Shown: positions 17,708-26,431, numbered from the stretch's first letter. The stretch is 64,000 nt of DNA from Chlorogloeopsis sp. ULAP01 (GCF_030381805.1 NZ_JAUDRH010000002.1:533696-597695), one strand, 5' to 3'. The notes: generated by a model from the sequence alone, not told the origin. A program made the numbers and translations.

Positions 17708-18691
17708 ATGCCCACTGTTAACACTGAACTTGAAAATACCAACGCCAAATTCACGGCTGATATGGTGCGAACCTATCTGCGCGAGATTGGTCGTGTACCC
17801 CTGCTGACTCGTGAGCAAGAAATTGTCTACGGCAAGCAAGTACAACAAATGATGACACTGCTAGAGGCAAAAGAGGCTTTAGCGAAGAAACTACGCCGCG
17901 AACCGAACTTGGAAGAGTGGGCTGCTCACGTGAAAAAGTCTGAGACAGAAGTGAATCAGACTGTGTTGCAGGGTAAGCGGGCAAAGCAGAAGATGATTGA
18001 AGCGAATTTGCGCTTAGTAGTTGCCATTGCGAAAAAGTACCAGAAGCGGAACATGGAGTTTCTGGATCTGATTCAAGAAGGAACACTAGGATTAGAGCGT
18101 GGGGTCGAGAAATTTGACCCAACACGGGGTTATAAGTTTTCGACTTACGCTTACTGGTGGATTCGCCAAGCAATTACTCGTGCGATCGCACAACAAGGTC
18201 GTACCATTCGCTTACCCATCCACATTACCGAGAAGCTGAACAAAATCAAAAAAGTGCAGCGAGAACTTGCTCAAACCTTAGGGCGATCGCCATCTCCTGC
18301 GGAAATTGCCAAAGAACTTGAACTAGAGCCAGCTCAGATCCGTGAGTATCTGAATATGGCGCGTCAGCCAGTTTCTTTGGATGTTAAGGTTGGCGATAAC
18401 CAAGATACTGAGTTGCAAGAAATGCTAGAAGATGAAGGCCCATCGCCAGAATCTTACATGACTCAAGAGTTCTTGCGTCAAGACCTCAACAATATGCTTG
18501 CAGAACTAACCCCCCAACAGCGAGAAGTATTAGCTCTACGCTTTGGGTTAGTAGATGGCAATGAAATGTCTCTAGCTAAAGTAGGTGAGCGTCTAAATCT
18601 GAGCCGTGAGCGCGTCCGCCAGTTAGAGCATCAAGCCCTGGCGCATCTACGTCGCCGTCGTGCCAACGTTAAAGAGTACGTTGCTAGCTAG
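17708..18691 (+). CDS. group 2 RNA polymerase sigma factor (RpoD/SigA-like)
   Basis: From ATG 17708 (MPTVNTELEN) the protein has 327 residues. Region 1.2 is DMVRTYLREIGRVPLLTREQ. Region 2 holds NLRLVVAIAKKY, LDLIQEGTLGLERGVEKFD and the -10 recognition helix TYAYWWIRQAITRAI. Region 3 follows, and region 4.2 ends in LSRERVRQLEHQALAHLRR. The long N-terminal region 1.1 of the primary SigA is absent, so this is a non-essential group 2 sigma of the cyanobacterial SigB/C/D/E type; which one cannot be fixed without a tree. The frame is also open from GTG 17681, but that stretch contains the Shine-Dalgarno-like GGAGAAGAGG, so the ATG is preferred. Such sigmas direct stress, carbon or nitrogen responses. 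Confidence 0.92.
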   Translation: MPTVNTELENTNAKFTADMVRTYLREIGRVPLLTREQEIVYGKQVQQMMTLLEAKEALAKKLRREPNLEEWAAHVKKSETEVNQTVLQGKRAKQKMIEANLRLVVAIAKKYQKRNMEFLDLIQEGTLGLERGVEKFDPTRGYKFSTYAYWWIRQAITRAIAQQGRTIRLPIHITEKLNKIKKVQRELAQTLGRSPSPAEIAKELELEPAQIREYLNMARQPVSLDVKVGDNQDTELQEMLEDEGPSPESYMTQEFLRQDLNNMLAELTPQQREVLALRFGLVDGNEMSLAKVGERLNLSRERVRQLEHQALAHLRRRRANVKEYVAS

Positions 18692-18717
18692 CTAAATGCT
18701 TCTCGCCGTTGGCGACG

Positions 18718-18747
18718 CGCCTCCTGAAAGCAGGGGGCGATTTTTTT
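18718..18747 (+). terminator. Rho-independent terminator of the sigma gene
   Basis: CGCCTCCTG pairs with CAGGGGGCG around AAAG, followed by A and seven T. It starts 27 bases after the stop codon. Confidence 0.88.
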
Positions 18748-19150
18748 ATTCAGCCTACCAACTATTTCAAACAGCAATTTGTCAAAATTTCTAGATAAAA
18801 TCCGGAATTGAAAGATTTTATTGTGTAGTTTCAGATAGATGTGCAAAAAGTTAGGAGTTTTTCTGTCAAACAGCAACAATTCTTCAAAAAAATGCTAAAA
18901 ATCAAGCTAAACTACTGAAGTTTTAATTTTTCTGAGAATCACCCTATTGGATTAATCACATAGGTTAAAGCGTTATTGCTCAACCAATGGTAGTCTAAGA
19001 TTATTGTCCGTAATCAATCGAGACTTTGATTTTTTTAGAGAGTTTTTTTAAACAATATCAACCTTTTGATAGAAGCTTTATTTATCAATACATCGATTCC
19101 GATTGAAGTCAGAGGCGCAGGATAGTTAATTTTTTAAAAGGAGAAATAGG
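18748..19150. other. intergenic region before the exported protein
   Basis: About 400 AT-rich bases with no recognised gene or repeat; the downstream gene's promoter should lie here. Confidence 0.4.
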
Positions 19151-19984
19151 GTGCTTAATCATATTAACAAGTTGCTTCCCCCCCGTCATTTAAGAATACC
19201 CTTAATAGGCTTACTTCTTGTCCTTGGTGTGATGGGCGAGAGAGCTAAACCTGTATTAAGTAACCAGATTGCAAGATTTTATATCCCTGCTCCTCAAGAA
19301 TTTGAAAATGAAGTAACTAACAGCTATACGGGGTTACAGCGCAATTCTACGCCAGAATCTCAAGCCAGTGAAAAGGAAGCTCGTTTACGCAGAGCGCTAG
19401 CCAAGTCGGGTTCCGTTACTAGTAAAATCACCATAGATTCTGAGAATCAAGCAAATACTTACACTTGGTTACAGCGTAATTCTAATCCTGAATTGGAATC
19501 ATCTCCAGAAAAATATACACAAGCGCCCGAATTAGGATTAGCTCCTACAATCACAACTCAAAAGAGTGCATCAAAAGTATCTACGCCAAAAGCAGGAACG
19601 GCACAAAAAGCAAAGTTGCCGAACCGAGATGGCGTTTATCTTTATGGACAGTCCCCCAAGGCTGGACAATTTGGGCATGGGTATATCGTTTTTGAGAAGC
19701 GCCAAAGTAAAATCATGGGTGCATTGTATATGCCCAGTTCTGAGTTTAGTTGTTTTGAAGGTAGGCTAGCATCATCAGGAGATTTGGCGATGACTGTTAA
19801 AGGCTATCCTGGTGAGATCAGTCCAATCCAGGTGGCAACCAAAGAGAGACTACCTCGAACAAGTAACGATGAGCCAGTCATCTATGGACATTCGGTAGCA
19901 CTGGAAGATTATTATCGATTAAACTCTGTTAGTGCCAATGATCGCCGGATCTTGCAAATGTGTAAAGCCAACTTGCAAAGCTAA
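19151..19984 (+). CDS. exported protein of unknown function, 277 aa
   Basis: The start is GTG, supported by AAAGGAG nine bases upstream. Residues ~14-35 (HLRIPLIGLLLVLGVMGERA) form a signal peptide or membrane anchor. A low-complexity middle contains two copies of a short motif, YTGLQRNSTPES and YTWLQRNSNPEL. The folded part is residues ~155-277: GVYLYGQSPKAGQFGHGYIV, then KIMGALYMPSSEFSCFEGRL, and YYRLNSVSANDRRILQMCK. I recall this C-terminal block as widespread and uncharacterised in cyanobacteria. It is likely periplasmic or anchored. Two cysteines could form a disulfide. The neighbours give no function. Confidence 0.75.
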   Translation: MLNHINKLLPPRHLRIPLIGLLLVLGVMGERAKPVLSNQIARFYIPAPQEFENEVTNSYTGLQRNSTPESQASEKEARLRRALAKSGSVTSKITIDSENQANTYTWLQRNSNPELESSPEKYTQAPELGLAPTITTQKSASKVSTPKAGTAQKAKLPNRDGVYLYGQSPKAGQFGHGYIVFEKRQSKIMGALYMPSSEFSCFEGRLASSGDLAMTVKGYPGEISPIQVATKERLPRTSNDEPVIYGHSVALEDYYRLNSVSANDRRILQMCKANLQS

Positions 19985-20045
19985 GGATCAACAAAGACAC
20001 AGAACTTATATGATGTCCGCCAAATCACCTATAATAAACAGTTTG

Positions 20046-20093
20046 TAGTAAGGACTTCAGTCCTGGCTTGAGGACTTTAGTCCTCACTACGAG
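20046..20093. repeat. nested palindromic repeat (AGGACT-NN-AGTCCT type)
   Basis: Two palindromes, AGGACTTCAGTCCT (20051-20064) and AGGACTTTAGTCCT (20071-20084), are enclosed by outer arms GTAGT and ACTAC, so the whole can form a cruciform. I recall near-identical elements scattered in filamentous cyanobacterial genomes. It follows the stop of the exported-protein gene by about 60 bases. Confidence 0.7.
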
Positions 20094-20277
20094 CAAAAAT
20101 TTTTATTCAGTTTGAGGAACCGGACTTGATATTACAAAAAAAGAACAAAGTTATTAGACGAGAAGTTGCTCTTTGATTAAAACTTTACAGATTTTAATTA
20201 TTGACTAGTTTTATTTAAATTCTGGTTTTTATTGGTCAAAATCAGAAATTAAAGTCATCGCTGTTGACTTCTAACTT

Positions 20278-20949
20278 TTAAAATTCAATACCTGGTTGTG
20301 CTTTCACACTTTGATCGCGTAAAGGATGTTTAACTAGAGTCATTTCTGTAACTAAGTCTGCGCGCTCAATCAAGGCGGTGGGAGCGCCTCTACCTGTGAG
20401 AATAACGTGGCTTTGCCCTGGCTTTTGATCCAACCCCGCTAAAATTTCTTCAACACGCAAATACCCAAGTTTAATAGCAATATTGATTTCATCTAATAGC
20501 ACTAGCTTGAAATCGGGATTTTGAATGTATTCTAATCCTTTTTGCCAAGCGGCTAGTGCTTTTTCAATGTCGCGATCGCGATCTTGGGTTTCCCAGGTAA
20601 AACCTTCGCCCATAGCATGAAATTCTAACTGGTCTTGCCAAAGACTGAAAACCCTTTTTTCCGAGGGTTCCCAAGCTCCTTTGATAAATTGGATAATCGC
20701 TACTTTATAACCATGACCAAGCGATCGCAATACCATCCCTAATGCCGCAGTGGTTTTTCCCTTGCCATTACCAGTATGAACAATAATTAACCCTTTTTCC
20801 TGTGCAGCTTGAGCAATTCTTTGGTCTTGTACTTGCTTGCGTCGCTGCATCTTTTTGCGATATTGCTCTTCAGTAAGGGATGGAGATGATGCTTCCTCCA
20901 TCAAACTTTGCGCTTCTGAGTCTAGTTGAGTTGGTTTGTTAGTATTCAT
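20278..20949 (-). CDS. cobO: cob(I)yrinic acid a,c-diamide adenosyltransferase
   Basis: A 223-residue ATP:corrinoid adenosyltransferase of the CobA/CobO/BtuR type, which attaches the 5'-deoxyadenosyl group to cobalt in B12 synthesis and salvage. The N-terminal ~45 residues are charged and helical. The P-loop HTGNGKGKTTAALG spans residues 58-71. Then come VAIIQFIKGAW, the helix with LVLLDEINIAIKLGYL, and VILTGRGAPTALIERADLVTEM, all conserved in the family. The frame opens at TTG 20952, but ATG 20949 is the natural start. It is monocistronic; no cobalamin riboswitch was seen. Confidence 0.93.
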   Translation of the reverse strand: MNTNKPTQLDSEAQSLMEEASSPSLTEEQYRKKMQRRKQVQDQRIAQAAQEKGLIIVHTGNGKGKTTAALGMVLRSLGHGYKVAIIQFIKGAWEPSEKRVFSLWQDQLEFHAMGEGFTWETQDRDRDIEKALAAWQKGLEYIQNPDFKLVLLDEINIAIKLGYLRVEEILAGLDQKPGQSHVILTGRGAPTALIERADLVTEMTLVKHPLRDQSVKAQPGIEF

Positions 20950-20997
20950 CAACTTTTCTGGAACAGTTATAAAAGAATCTTATAACTTCGGGTGATG

Positions 20998-21138
20998 AAC
21001 TAAAACAGGAATTGGGGAGCGGGTATCGGGGATCGGGAAGAAGAGGACAAGGGGATGCGGTGACGCGGTGAATCGTGCTTGACGTTCTTGCCCCTAGTGC
21101 TCCTGGTGCTTCTTTCCTAGCCCCTAATCCTTAGCCCC
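20998..21138. repeat. short tandem-repeat intergenic DNA
   Basis: Degenerate units GGGGATCGGG, GAGGACAAGGGGATGCGG and GCCCCTAATCC/CCCCTAG fill the space between cobO and the GH13 gene. The GAGGACAAGGGGATGCGGTG stretch is the same repeat family as that within the metal ATPase gene at about 60240-60290. Confidence 0.65.
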
Positions 21139-21145
21139 TAGCTAA

Positions 21146-22804
21146 TCACTGCCAAACTAGCACTTTAGCTTCGTATGGCCCAATATCAATTATGATGCCA
21201 TCATCGCCAGCTTCCACATCATAATCTCCTGTCCATTCGTGCCATGTACCAGCAGCAGGGAAATTAGGAACATGATAGCCAGCCAAGAAGTTTTCAGAGA
21301 AATTAACTACAACTACTACACGGGAACCTTCATCATTCCAGCGACTGTAAGCTAGTACTTTAGCTTCTGGATTTTCGTGGATGAAGTCGATATTTTCTGT
21401 GTAGAGAGCATGATTATTTTTACGCAGGTTAATTAAACCTTTGTAGGATTCAAATAAACTGCGGTTCAAATCATTACCTAAGAGTTGCCAGTCAATTTTA
21501 GCTGATTCTGGAGTTTTTGGTTTGTACTCACCAAACTCTTCACCCATCCAAACTAAAGGTACGCCAACAGCTGTCATCAAAAGAGCTACGCCTAGCTTTG
21601 CTCGCTTAAATGCTTCCTCATCAAGGATACTACGATTTCCCAATTCCACCATTAAGCGATCGTGGTCGTGATTTGTTAAATAATTCACGACATTTGTTGC
21701 ACCTAAAAAGCCTTGACGTTTGCAGTCGATGACATCTTTCAGGCGTTCTATATCGAATGTGTCACCACAAATATGTTCTATTATGCAGTGATAGAAACTG
21801 TCATGCCAGCAACCGTCCATTGGCCCATCTACATTGGTGATGCTGGGAGTTTCAGGAATATGTTCGGCAATGTTATAAAAAGGTTTAGCCCCGGCAGTGT
21901 TTTTTGCCTCTTGCACAATCCAGTGCATGAAGTCATAATTAGCGATTTGCCGCGCTGCATCGTAGCGAATGCCATCAAGATGATATTCTTGAATCCAAAA
22001 ACGAACTGTATCACCGATAAATCTACGAGCAGGATAAGTCTCTAGATTCTCGTCATAGTGTTCATAATTAAATTCTGGCCCCCAGTTGTTATCTGGATCG
22101 CGGGGAGAGTGGTGATACCAATAATCGTGATCGATTTGTGTTAGGGGGCTAGATGCTTCTGAGTGATTGTAAATACCATCAAGAATGATGCGAATTCCTC
22201 TAGCATGGCACTCATCAATGAGATTTTTTAATTCAGCTGTAGAGCCATAACTTGATTCAGTTGCAAAAAAATAGCGGGGATTGTAACCCCAACTGTAATC
22301 GCCAGGATATTCTTTAACTGGCATCAATTCAATAGCATTAATTCCTAATTCACACAAATAGTCTAATTTTTCAATAACGTGCTTGTATTGTCCTCGCGCA
22401 TAAGGATCATCTTCACCACCAGAAAAATCCCCGACGTGTAGTTCATAAATTACTAATTCATGGTCAGCAGGTAAGGGTTTGTCGTCATGTTTCCAAACAT
22501 AAGTATCGACTATTCTTTGCCCATCTTTGATTCTTACTATACCGTTATCCTTTCCCCCATATTCATCTATATCAGTAGCATAGGGATCTGTGACTTCAAC
22601 CCATTGATCTGGTTCAAAAAACCACGATTTTGACTGCACACGAAATTTATATTTGTATTCTCCATCTTCTAATTCAACTGTTGTACGGAAATAACCATCT
22701 TCACCTTTGTCCATTGGTATTTCTTCCCAATCGGAAAAAGAACCAATTAAAGCCGCTCCTTCGTTATAGGGGGCAAATAATTTAAATTCTATTGGGTTTG
22801 GCAT
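21146..22804 (-). CDS. GH13 alpha-amylase-family glucanohydrolase with CBM48-like N-domain
   Basis: A 552-residue enzyme. Residues 1-100 form a CBM48/E-set domain (FKLFAPYNEGAALIGSFSDW). The TIM-barrel has region I-like IILDGIYNHSE, the nucleophile Asp282 in LDGIRYDAAR, the acid/base Glu314 in FYNIAEHIPE, and transition-state Asp380 in YLTNHDHDR. A C-terminal beta domain ends KVLVWQ. It resembles glycogen branching and isoamylase-like enzymes, but it is shorter than GlgB (~730 residues). The activity (amylase, branching or debranching) cannot be decided. No signal peptide is seen, so it acts on cytoplasmic alpha-glucan. The ATG is clear. A debranching enzyme lies at the far end of the window, not in an operon with it. 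Confidence 0.88.
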   Translation of the reverse strand: MPNPIEFKLFAPYNEGAALIGSFSDWEEIPMDKGEDGYFRTTVELEDGEYKYKFRVQSKSWFFEPDQWVEVTDPYATDIDEYGGKDNGIVRIKDGQRIVDTYVWKHDDKPLPADHELVIYELHVGDFSGGEDDPYARGQYKHVIEKLDYLCELGINAIELMPVKEYPGDYSWGYNPRYFFATESSYGSTAELKNLIDECHARGIRIILDGIYNHSEASSPLTQIDHDYWYHHSPRDPDNNWGPEFNYEHYDENLETYPARRFIGDTVRFWIQEYHLDGIRYDAARQIANYDFMHWIVQEAKNTAGAKPFYNIAEHIPETPSITNVDGPMDGCWHDSFYHCIIEHICGDTFDIERLKDVIDCKRQGFLGATNVVNYLTNHDHDRLMVELGNRSILDEEAFKRAKLGVALLMTAVGVPLVWMGEEFGEYKPKTPESAKIDWQLLGNDLNRSLFESYKGLINLRKNNHALYTENIDFIHENPEAKVLAYSRWNDEGSRVVVVVNFSENFLAGYHVPNFPAAGTWHEWTGDYDVEAGDDGIIIDIGPYEAKVLVWQ

Positions 22805-23388
22805 AGCAATATTTTGGCAGTAAATAGTGGCATAAGTATTTTCTTAATTTTCAAAAAAATAGCCAATCATTCTGTGGAAATAAATATTTAATAATTTCGT
22901 CTATCTAGTGATATATTTTGTTAATAAAAAAATAAAAATTAAATATCTTAAGTTAGAGTGATCGCCATCCACTGAATACAGTTATGAAGTATAAAAATTA
23001 TCATCTTTGGTAAGAATTAATCACTAACCACCTGCTTTTCCTGATTTTACCTATATATGCGGGGGTTTTGATGAAAAAATTAACAGCGATCGCACGTTGG
23101 GTAATTGGGTAGGAGAAATCTTAAACAGGCAATGGTAAATAGGAAAACAACGTGTGTAATTAATTGTCTGAGTACTTAATTTATAGTGTGAGAGGTTAAA
23201 TTAAGTTAAACAAAAGGTTTTCAACAGATTGTAGAATACAAAATCACTCAGTTTAACACTGATTGCAATATCAAATTATTACTGCTAGGATTCTTGGCAA
23301 CACCATTAATTCTGTAAAAACACTGACACTCCCCTTAACCGCTCAAGGGGAGATTTTGTATTAAATAGGCGAATGTTTGAAGCGATCG
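22805..23388. other. AT-rich intergenic region with one hairpin
   Basis: No gene recognised in about 580 bases. CTCCCCTT/AAGGGGAG (23329-23352) is an 8-bp stem followed on the plus strand by ATTTTG; on the minus strand it lies 37 bases after the DUF1823 gene and may act as its terminator. Confidence 0.5.
23329..23352 (-). terminator. possible terminator after the DUF1823 gene
   Basis: A perfect 8-bp stem, CTCCCCTT with AAGGGGAG, around an eight-base loop. The minus-strand T-run starts nine bases after the stem, so termination is uncertain. Confidence 0.4.
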
Positions 23389-23772
23389 CTACATTGAATC
23401 AATATCGTCAGTATTTTGTTGCATATAGCTTAATAGCCAATTGGCTGCCGTTGCCCTACGAGTTTGCCGAGGGCCAAATTCTCCTATTTTATAGCCTTTA
23501 AAACCCAGTTTTTCTTTTAATAGTTGTTTGTTCTCTGGGGGAATAGAACGAGTCAGCTTAACTGTAGCAGGGCGACTTTCAATAAAATCTGGTGGTTGTG
23601 GATATTCATCTCGCCACTCAGCAGACACCTGTTGGTTGTCCCACTTTTGGGTTGTAGAATCGTAGCGATAGCCCAGGCACTGCCACACCAATTGGTTCAC
23701 TGTGGCATCATCAATTTCTTCTTTGAGAATTGCCCAAATGATTTCTGTGTTAAGTTGTGGCAAATTAGACAT
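23389..23772 (-). CDS. DUF1823 family protein
   Basis: A 127-residue protein that matches the DUF1823 family I recall from cyanobacteria and plastids. Landmarks are NLPQLNTEIIWAILKEEIDD near the start, VNQLVWQCLGYRYD, EWRDEYPQPPDFIESRPATV, KLTRSIPPENKQLLKEKLGF and TRRATAANWLLSYMQ near the end. The function is unknown; presence in oxygenic phototrophs suggests a photosynthesis-linked role, which is inference. The short C-terminal NTDDIDSM tail is variable. It runs in the same direction as the cpcS-type gene 86 bases upstream, but a hairpin repeat lies between them. Confidence 0.85.
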   Translation of the reverse strand: MSNLPQLNTEIIWAILKEEIDDATVNQLVWQCLGYRYDSTTQKWDNQQVSAEWRDEYPQPPDFIESRPATVKLTRSIPPENKQLLKEKLGFKGYKIGEFGPRQTRRATAANWLLSYMQQNTDDIDSM

Positions 23773-23789
23773 AATAAAGAATAGGCAAC

Positions 23790-23850
23790 AGGAAACAGGG
23801 GACAGGGAACAGTTATCAGCGTAAAGAGAAGAGAAACTGATAACTGTTAG
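23790..23850. repeat. intergenic repeat with an 11-bp perfect hairpin
   Basis: GGGACAGGGAACAG-type units are followed by ACAGTTATCAG (23809-23819) and its inverted copy CTGATAACTGT (23837-23847). TTATCAG repeats of this kind are common between genes of filamentous cyanobacteria. Confidence 0.6.
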
Positions 23851-23858
23851 CAGTTAAA

Positions 23859-24428
23859 CTAATTGGATACAGAATTAGCCGCCTCTGATGCCTTTGCTGC
23901 TGGTGCAGCACCACCCATGCGAATCTCAGAAGTAAAAGAAGCCATGCTAAAACCGCCAAAGCGCTTCAGAACACTAACCCGCATCCGTAGATTCGGGCTA
24001 GCAAACCACAAGCGCTCTTCAGACCACATAGTTTCATATTCTGTAGTGAGTGTCAAAGCGCCGTCGCTGCCCATTTTATAGCTGCCAGCAACTGGCATTT
24101 TTTCTGCGTAACCCATTTCTCGCAGCAACTTACCTTCATGAGAGTTCTCTGTATCAGGCACTGTTACTAACACTGTGGAACCAACGTGCTTTTGTTCATC
24201 CCATTCCATTGTGCCGTTCCAGCTGACCCTCGCACCACAAGAAGCCCGATTAGGATCGATTGCGTACTGTTCGCAGAGTTTAACAACTTCTGGATGATCT
24301 GCCGCCAGCATTTCAATTGTGATGTCTGACTTGCCAGATTCGGATTGTTTAAAAGCCAAGTGGTGACTAGTACGATGGGAAAACCATTTACCAGCACTTA
24401 ACTGAAAAAATTCTTCAATATTATTCAT
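23859..24428 (-). CDS. cpcS: phycobiliprotein lyase, CpcS/CpeS type
   Basis: A 189-residue protein of the CpcS/CpeS chromophore lyase family, a ten-stranded lipocalin-like barrel that attaches phycobilins to Cys-84-type sites of phycobiliproteins. Matching blocks are IEEFFQLSAGKWFSHRTSHH, FKQSESGKSDI, GARVSWNGTMEWD, GSYKMGSDGALTLTTEYET, and SEERLWFASPNLRMRVSVLK. The Ala/Ser-rich C-terminal tail (AAPAAKASEAANSVSN) is variable in the family. Whether it handles phycocyanin, allophycocyanin or phycoerythrin subunits cannot be told, so the symbol is approximate. The HEAT protein of the NblB type lies upstream in the same direction, so phycobilisome genes cluster here. Confidence 0.88.
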   Translation of the reverse strand: MNNIEEFFQLSAGKWFSHRTSHHLAFKQSESGKSDITIEMLAADHPEVVKLCEQYAIDPNRASCGARVSWNGTMEWDEQKHVGSTVLVTVPDTENSHEGKLLREMGYAEKMPVAGSYKMGSDGALTLTTEYETMWSEERLWFASPNLRMRVSVLKRFGGFSMASFTSEIRMGGAAPAAKASEAANSVSN

Positions 24429-24546
24429 GAATCAAATTACCTTGCGTCAAAATCCTTACGATCCCACTTAATTACAAGGTAGCAGGAGGAGTTGCTTTAT
24501 AGATGGGTGATTCAAAACTAATGGCTAATGGCTAATTCTTTAGCTA

Positions 24547-25263
24547 TTAAACATCAGTCATTCCTTCTTCTTCAAGCCTTTTGAGAGAAACCCTTGCTGC
24601 CTCAGCAACGTGTGGGTGTCCGTCTTTTTCGAGATATTTTAAAGCTGACAAACTTTTGGGTGTAGGAAGATGTCCCAAAGCTTCTGCTAGACGTTGCCGC
24701 ACTAGCCAATCTTCTGCTTGGGCAAAACGCAGTATCCGATCTACTGCATCGATATCTTTAATTTCTCCCAATGCAGCGATCGCTGCTTGTTGGATGACGA
24801 CTTCCTCACTTTCTAATGCTTTGTAGAGAATTTTACGTGCGCGAGTGTCTTTAATATTACCCAAAGATACAGCAGCACTAAAACGTACCAGCCAATCTGT
24901 ATCTTCGTAAAAAGCCCGTGATAGTGGTTCAAAAGCTCTGATATCACCCAAGTAACCTAAAGCACCAGCCGCATCAGCGCGAATGCCATAATCTGGATCA
25001 GTTTCCAGAATTTTGACTAGAATGGCATAGCACTCTGGAGTTGGTTTCACTCCCAAGGCAAAGATTGCCATTGACCGTAATTGGAGAGAATCATCATCCA
25101 AAACCTTTTTAATCAAAGGTACGGCGTCTTCTGCTGGTACATCCCGCAAAGAAGCAAGGGCAACCATGCGATCGCGCAAATTCGGACTTTCTAATTGAGT
25201 GGAAATTTCCTCTATGCTTGGAGTTGGCATCTGATTTAATGCACTTTTGCTACTTACATCCAT
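24547..25263 (-). CDS. HEAT-repeat protein, NblB/CpcE-like
   Basis: A 238-residue all-helical protein of about six HEAT repeats (for example LRDRMVALASLRDVPAEDAV, IRADAAGALGYLGD, VRFSAAVSLGNIKD, VRQRLAEALGHLPTP). It matches what I recall of cyanobacterial NblB, a phycobilisome-degradation protein shown in some species to remove bilin from phycocyanin, and more distantly the CpcE/PecE lyase subunits. Its position before a CpcS-type lyase supports a phycobilisome role. HEAT repeats converge, so the exact orthology is not proven. The ATG is clear. About 118 bases of spacer separate it from the lyase gene. Confidence 0.75.
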   Translation of the reverse strand: MDVSSKSALNQMPTPSIEEISTQLESPNLRDRMVALASLRDVPAEDAVPLIKKVLDDDSLQLRSMAIFALGVKPTPECYAILVKILETDPDYGIRADAAGALGYLGDIRAFEPLSRAFYEDTDWLVRFSAAVSLGNIKDTRARKILYKALESEEVVIQQAAIAALGEIKDIDAVDRILRFAQAEDWLVRQRLAEALGHLPTPKSLSALKYLEKDGHPHVAEAARVSLKRLEEEGMTDV

Positions 25264-25309
25264 ACAAGTATCATTACCGATCCAGCTATAGATTACTAGG
25301 AGGATAACC

Positions 25310-25372
25310 GCTCAAACCTCCCACCCTCCCACTTCTCTTCCTAGTCCCTAGTCCCTAGTCGCTGTAACCTTG
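25310..25372. repeat. short tandem repeats (CCTCCCA / CCTAGTC)
   Basis: CCTCCCACCCTCCCAC followed by three CCTAGTC units lies between the divergent NblB-like and SUI1 genes. Confidence 0.55.
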
Positions 25373-25427
25373 TAAAAAGCGATATATTTACGGTTATTAC
25401 TAATCCTGATTTTTATTAATTAAGTTT

Positions 25428-25775
25428 ATGGCTTCCGAAAAGGGTAAATCTTCAAGCGATCGCTTTGTCTATCGAGAATTTGGGCAAGAAAACCCAGCAG
25501 CCTTGGAAAGAGCAATTCAAGAACTACCCCCCCAGCAACAAAATTTACGCGTACAAGCTACCCGTGCTGGACGTAAAGGTAAAACTGTAACTGTGATTAG
25601 CGGTTTTCAAACCAAACTAGAAACCTTACAAGCTTTATTAAAGCAGTTAAAAACACAGTGTGGAACCGGTGGCACTGTTAAAGATAATGAAATTGAAATT
25701 CAGGGCGATCACAAGCAGAAAATATTGGAAATTTTGACCAAACTTGGGTATAAATCTAAAATCAGTGGTGGTTAA
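25428..25775 (+). CDS. SUI1/eIF1-like translation factor (YciH type)
   Basis: A 115-residue protein with a basic, disordered N-terminus and a SUI1 domain in the C-terminal ~80 residues: LRVQATRAGRKGKTVTVISG, then LETLQALLKQLKTQCGTGGT and IEIQGDHKQKILEILTKLGY. Bacterial SUI1 proteins resemble eIF1; in E. coli YciH affects start-codon fidelity and stress translation. It would act on the small ribosomal subunit. It is monocistronic, with intergenic repeats on both sides. Confidence 0.92.
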   Translation: MASEKGKSSSDRFVYREFGQENPAALERAIQELPPQQQNLRVQATRAGRKGKTVTVISGFQTKLETLQALLKQLKTQCGTGGTVKDNEIEIQGDHKQKILEILTKLGYKSKISGG

Positions 25776-25887
25776 AGAGGACGCGGGGACACACCAGACA
25801 CAGGGACACGGAGAATCGATCAGCATGTTCGTTGCCCCTTGTCTCCCCTCTCCCCCTCTCCCCCTCTCCTTGTCCTCTTCCTAGCCC
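25775..25887. repeat. short tandem repeats (GGGGACAC and CTCCCC families)
   Basis: GAGGACGCGGGGACACACCA and related units are followed by repeated CTCTCCCC units. The first is close to the stretch found in frame within the metal ATPase gene near 60240-60290. Confidence 0.65.
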
Positions 25888-26410
25888 CTAATCCCTATTA
25901 ATCGCAAACATAGCTTGCACATCTTGTAAGGGTAAGTGCCAAAGTAACTCTGGTTGCCAACTGTCTGGATCGAAGTGGGAGTTAAAACCGCGTTGATACG
26001 CTTGCCACAGTCTTTCCCAATTAAGCTTTTGTTGCTCATCTACTTGTCTTGTGAATCATTCGCAACAACCCTAATCCAATTAGCAAGTTCGCTAATCTAA
26101 ATTTTGCTCCTAGTAAAAACGCTTGTACTTCTGCTTCAGCAATGGGATCTGTACCATAACCTGTGAGGATATGAATCCCATCGTGGAGTTGCTTGCGGCG
26201 AGGGCCTGTAGTGAAGGGTACTATATTATTTTTATCTAGAAAGTCTGCCCAAGTTCTGCCAAAACTACCAACAGGTAAGGAGCGCAATTTTTCTACATAC
26301 ACCACTTGGGGAACATTTAAACCTTTTTTTTCGGTGATGCGATCAACTAAATCTAAAAATTTTTGAATACGAGAAGCAGAATCAAAAGAAGCGCTCAGTG
26401 GTTGAATCAT
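25888..26410 (-). pseudogene. Coq4-like protein with a one-base frameshift
   Basis: The first frame (26410 to 26036, 124 codons) contains LHDGIHILTGYGTDPIAEAE, which matches the HDxxH-x11-E metal motif of the Coq4 family. It stops at IHKTSR. Skipping one base near 26045, the next frame continues VDEQQKLNWERLWQAYQRGF and NSHFDPDSWQPELLWHLPLQ to a stop at 25888. The joined product of about 173 residues matches the expected cyanobacterial Coq4-like ending, so a +1 base in AAGACAAGTAG is the simplest reading. In eukaryotes Coq4 acts in ubiquinone synthesis. The metal motif is upstream of the shift, so the short product might keep some fold. Confidence 0.75.
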
Positions 26411-26431
26411 AGTTTATGCACGGAGGAATAA

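Noticed and set aside
20953..21145. Possible cobalamin riboswitch before cobO
   Set aside because: No B12-box-like sequence or long structured leader; the space is repeat DNA.
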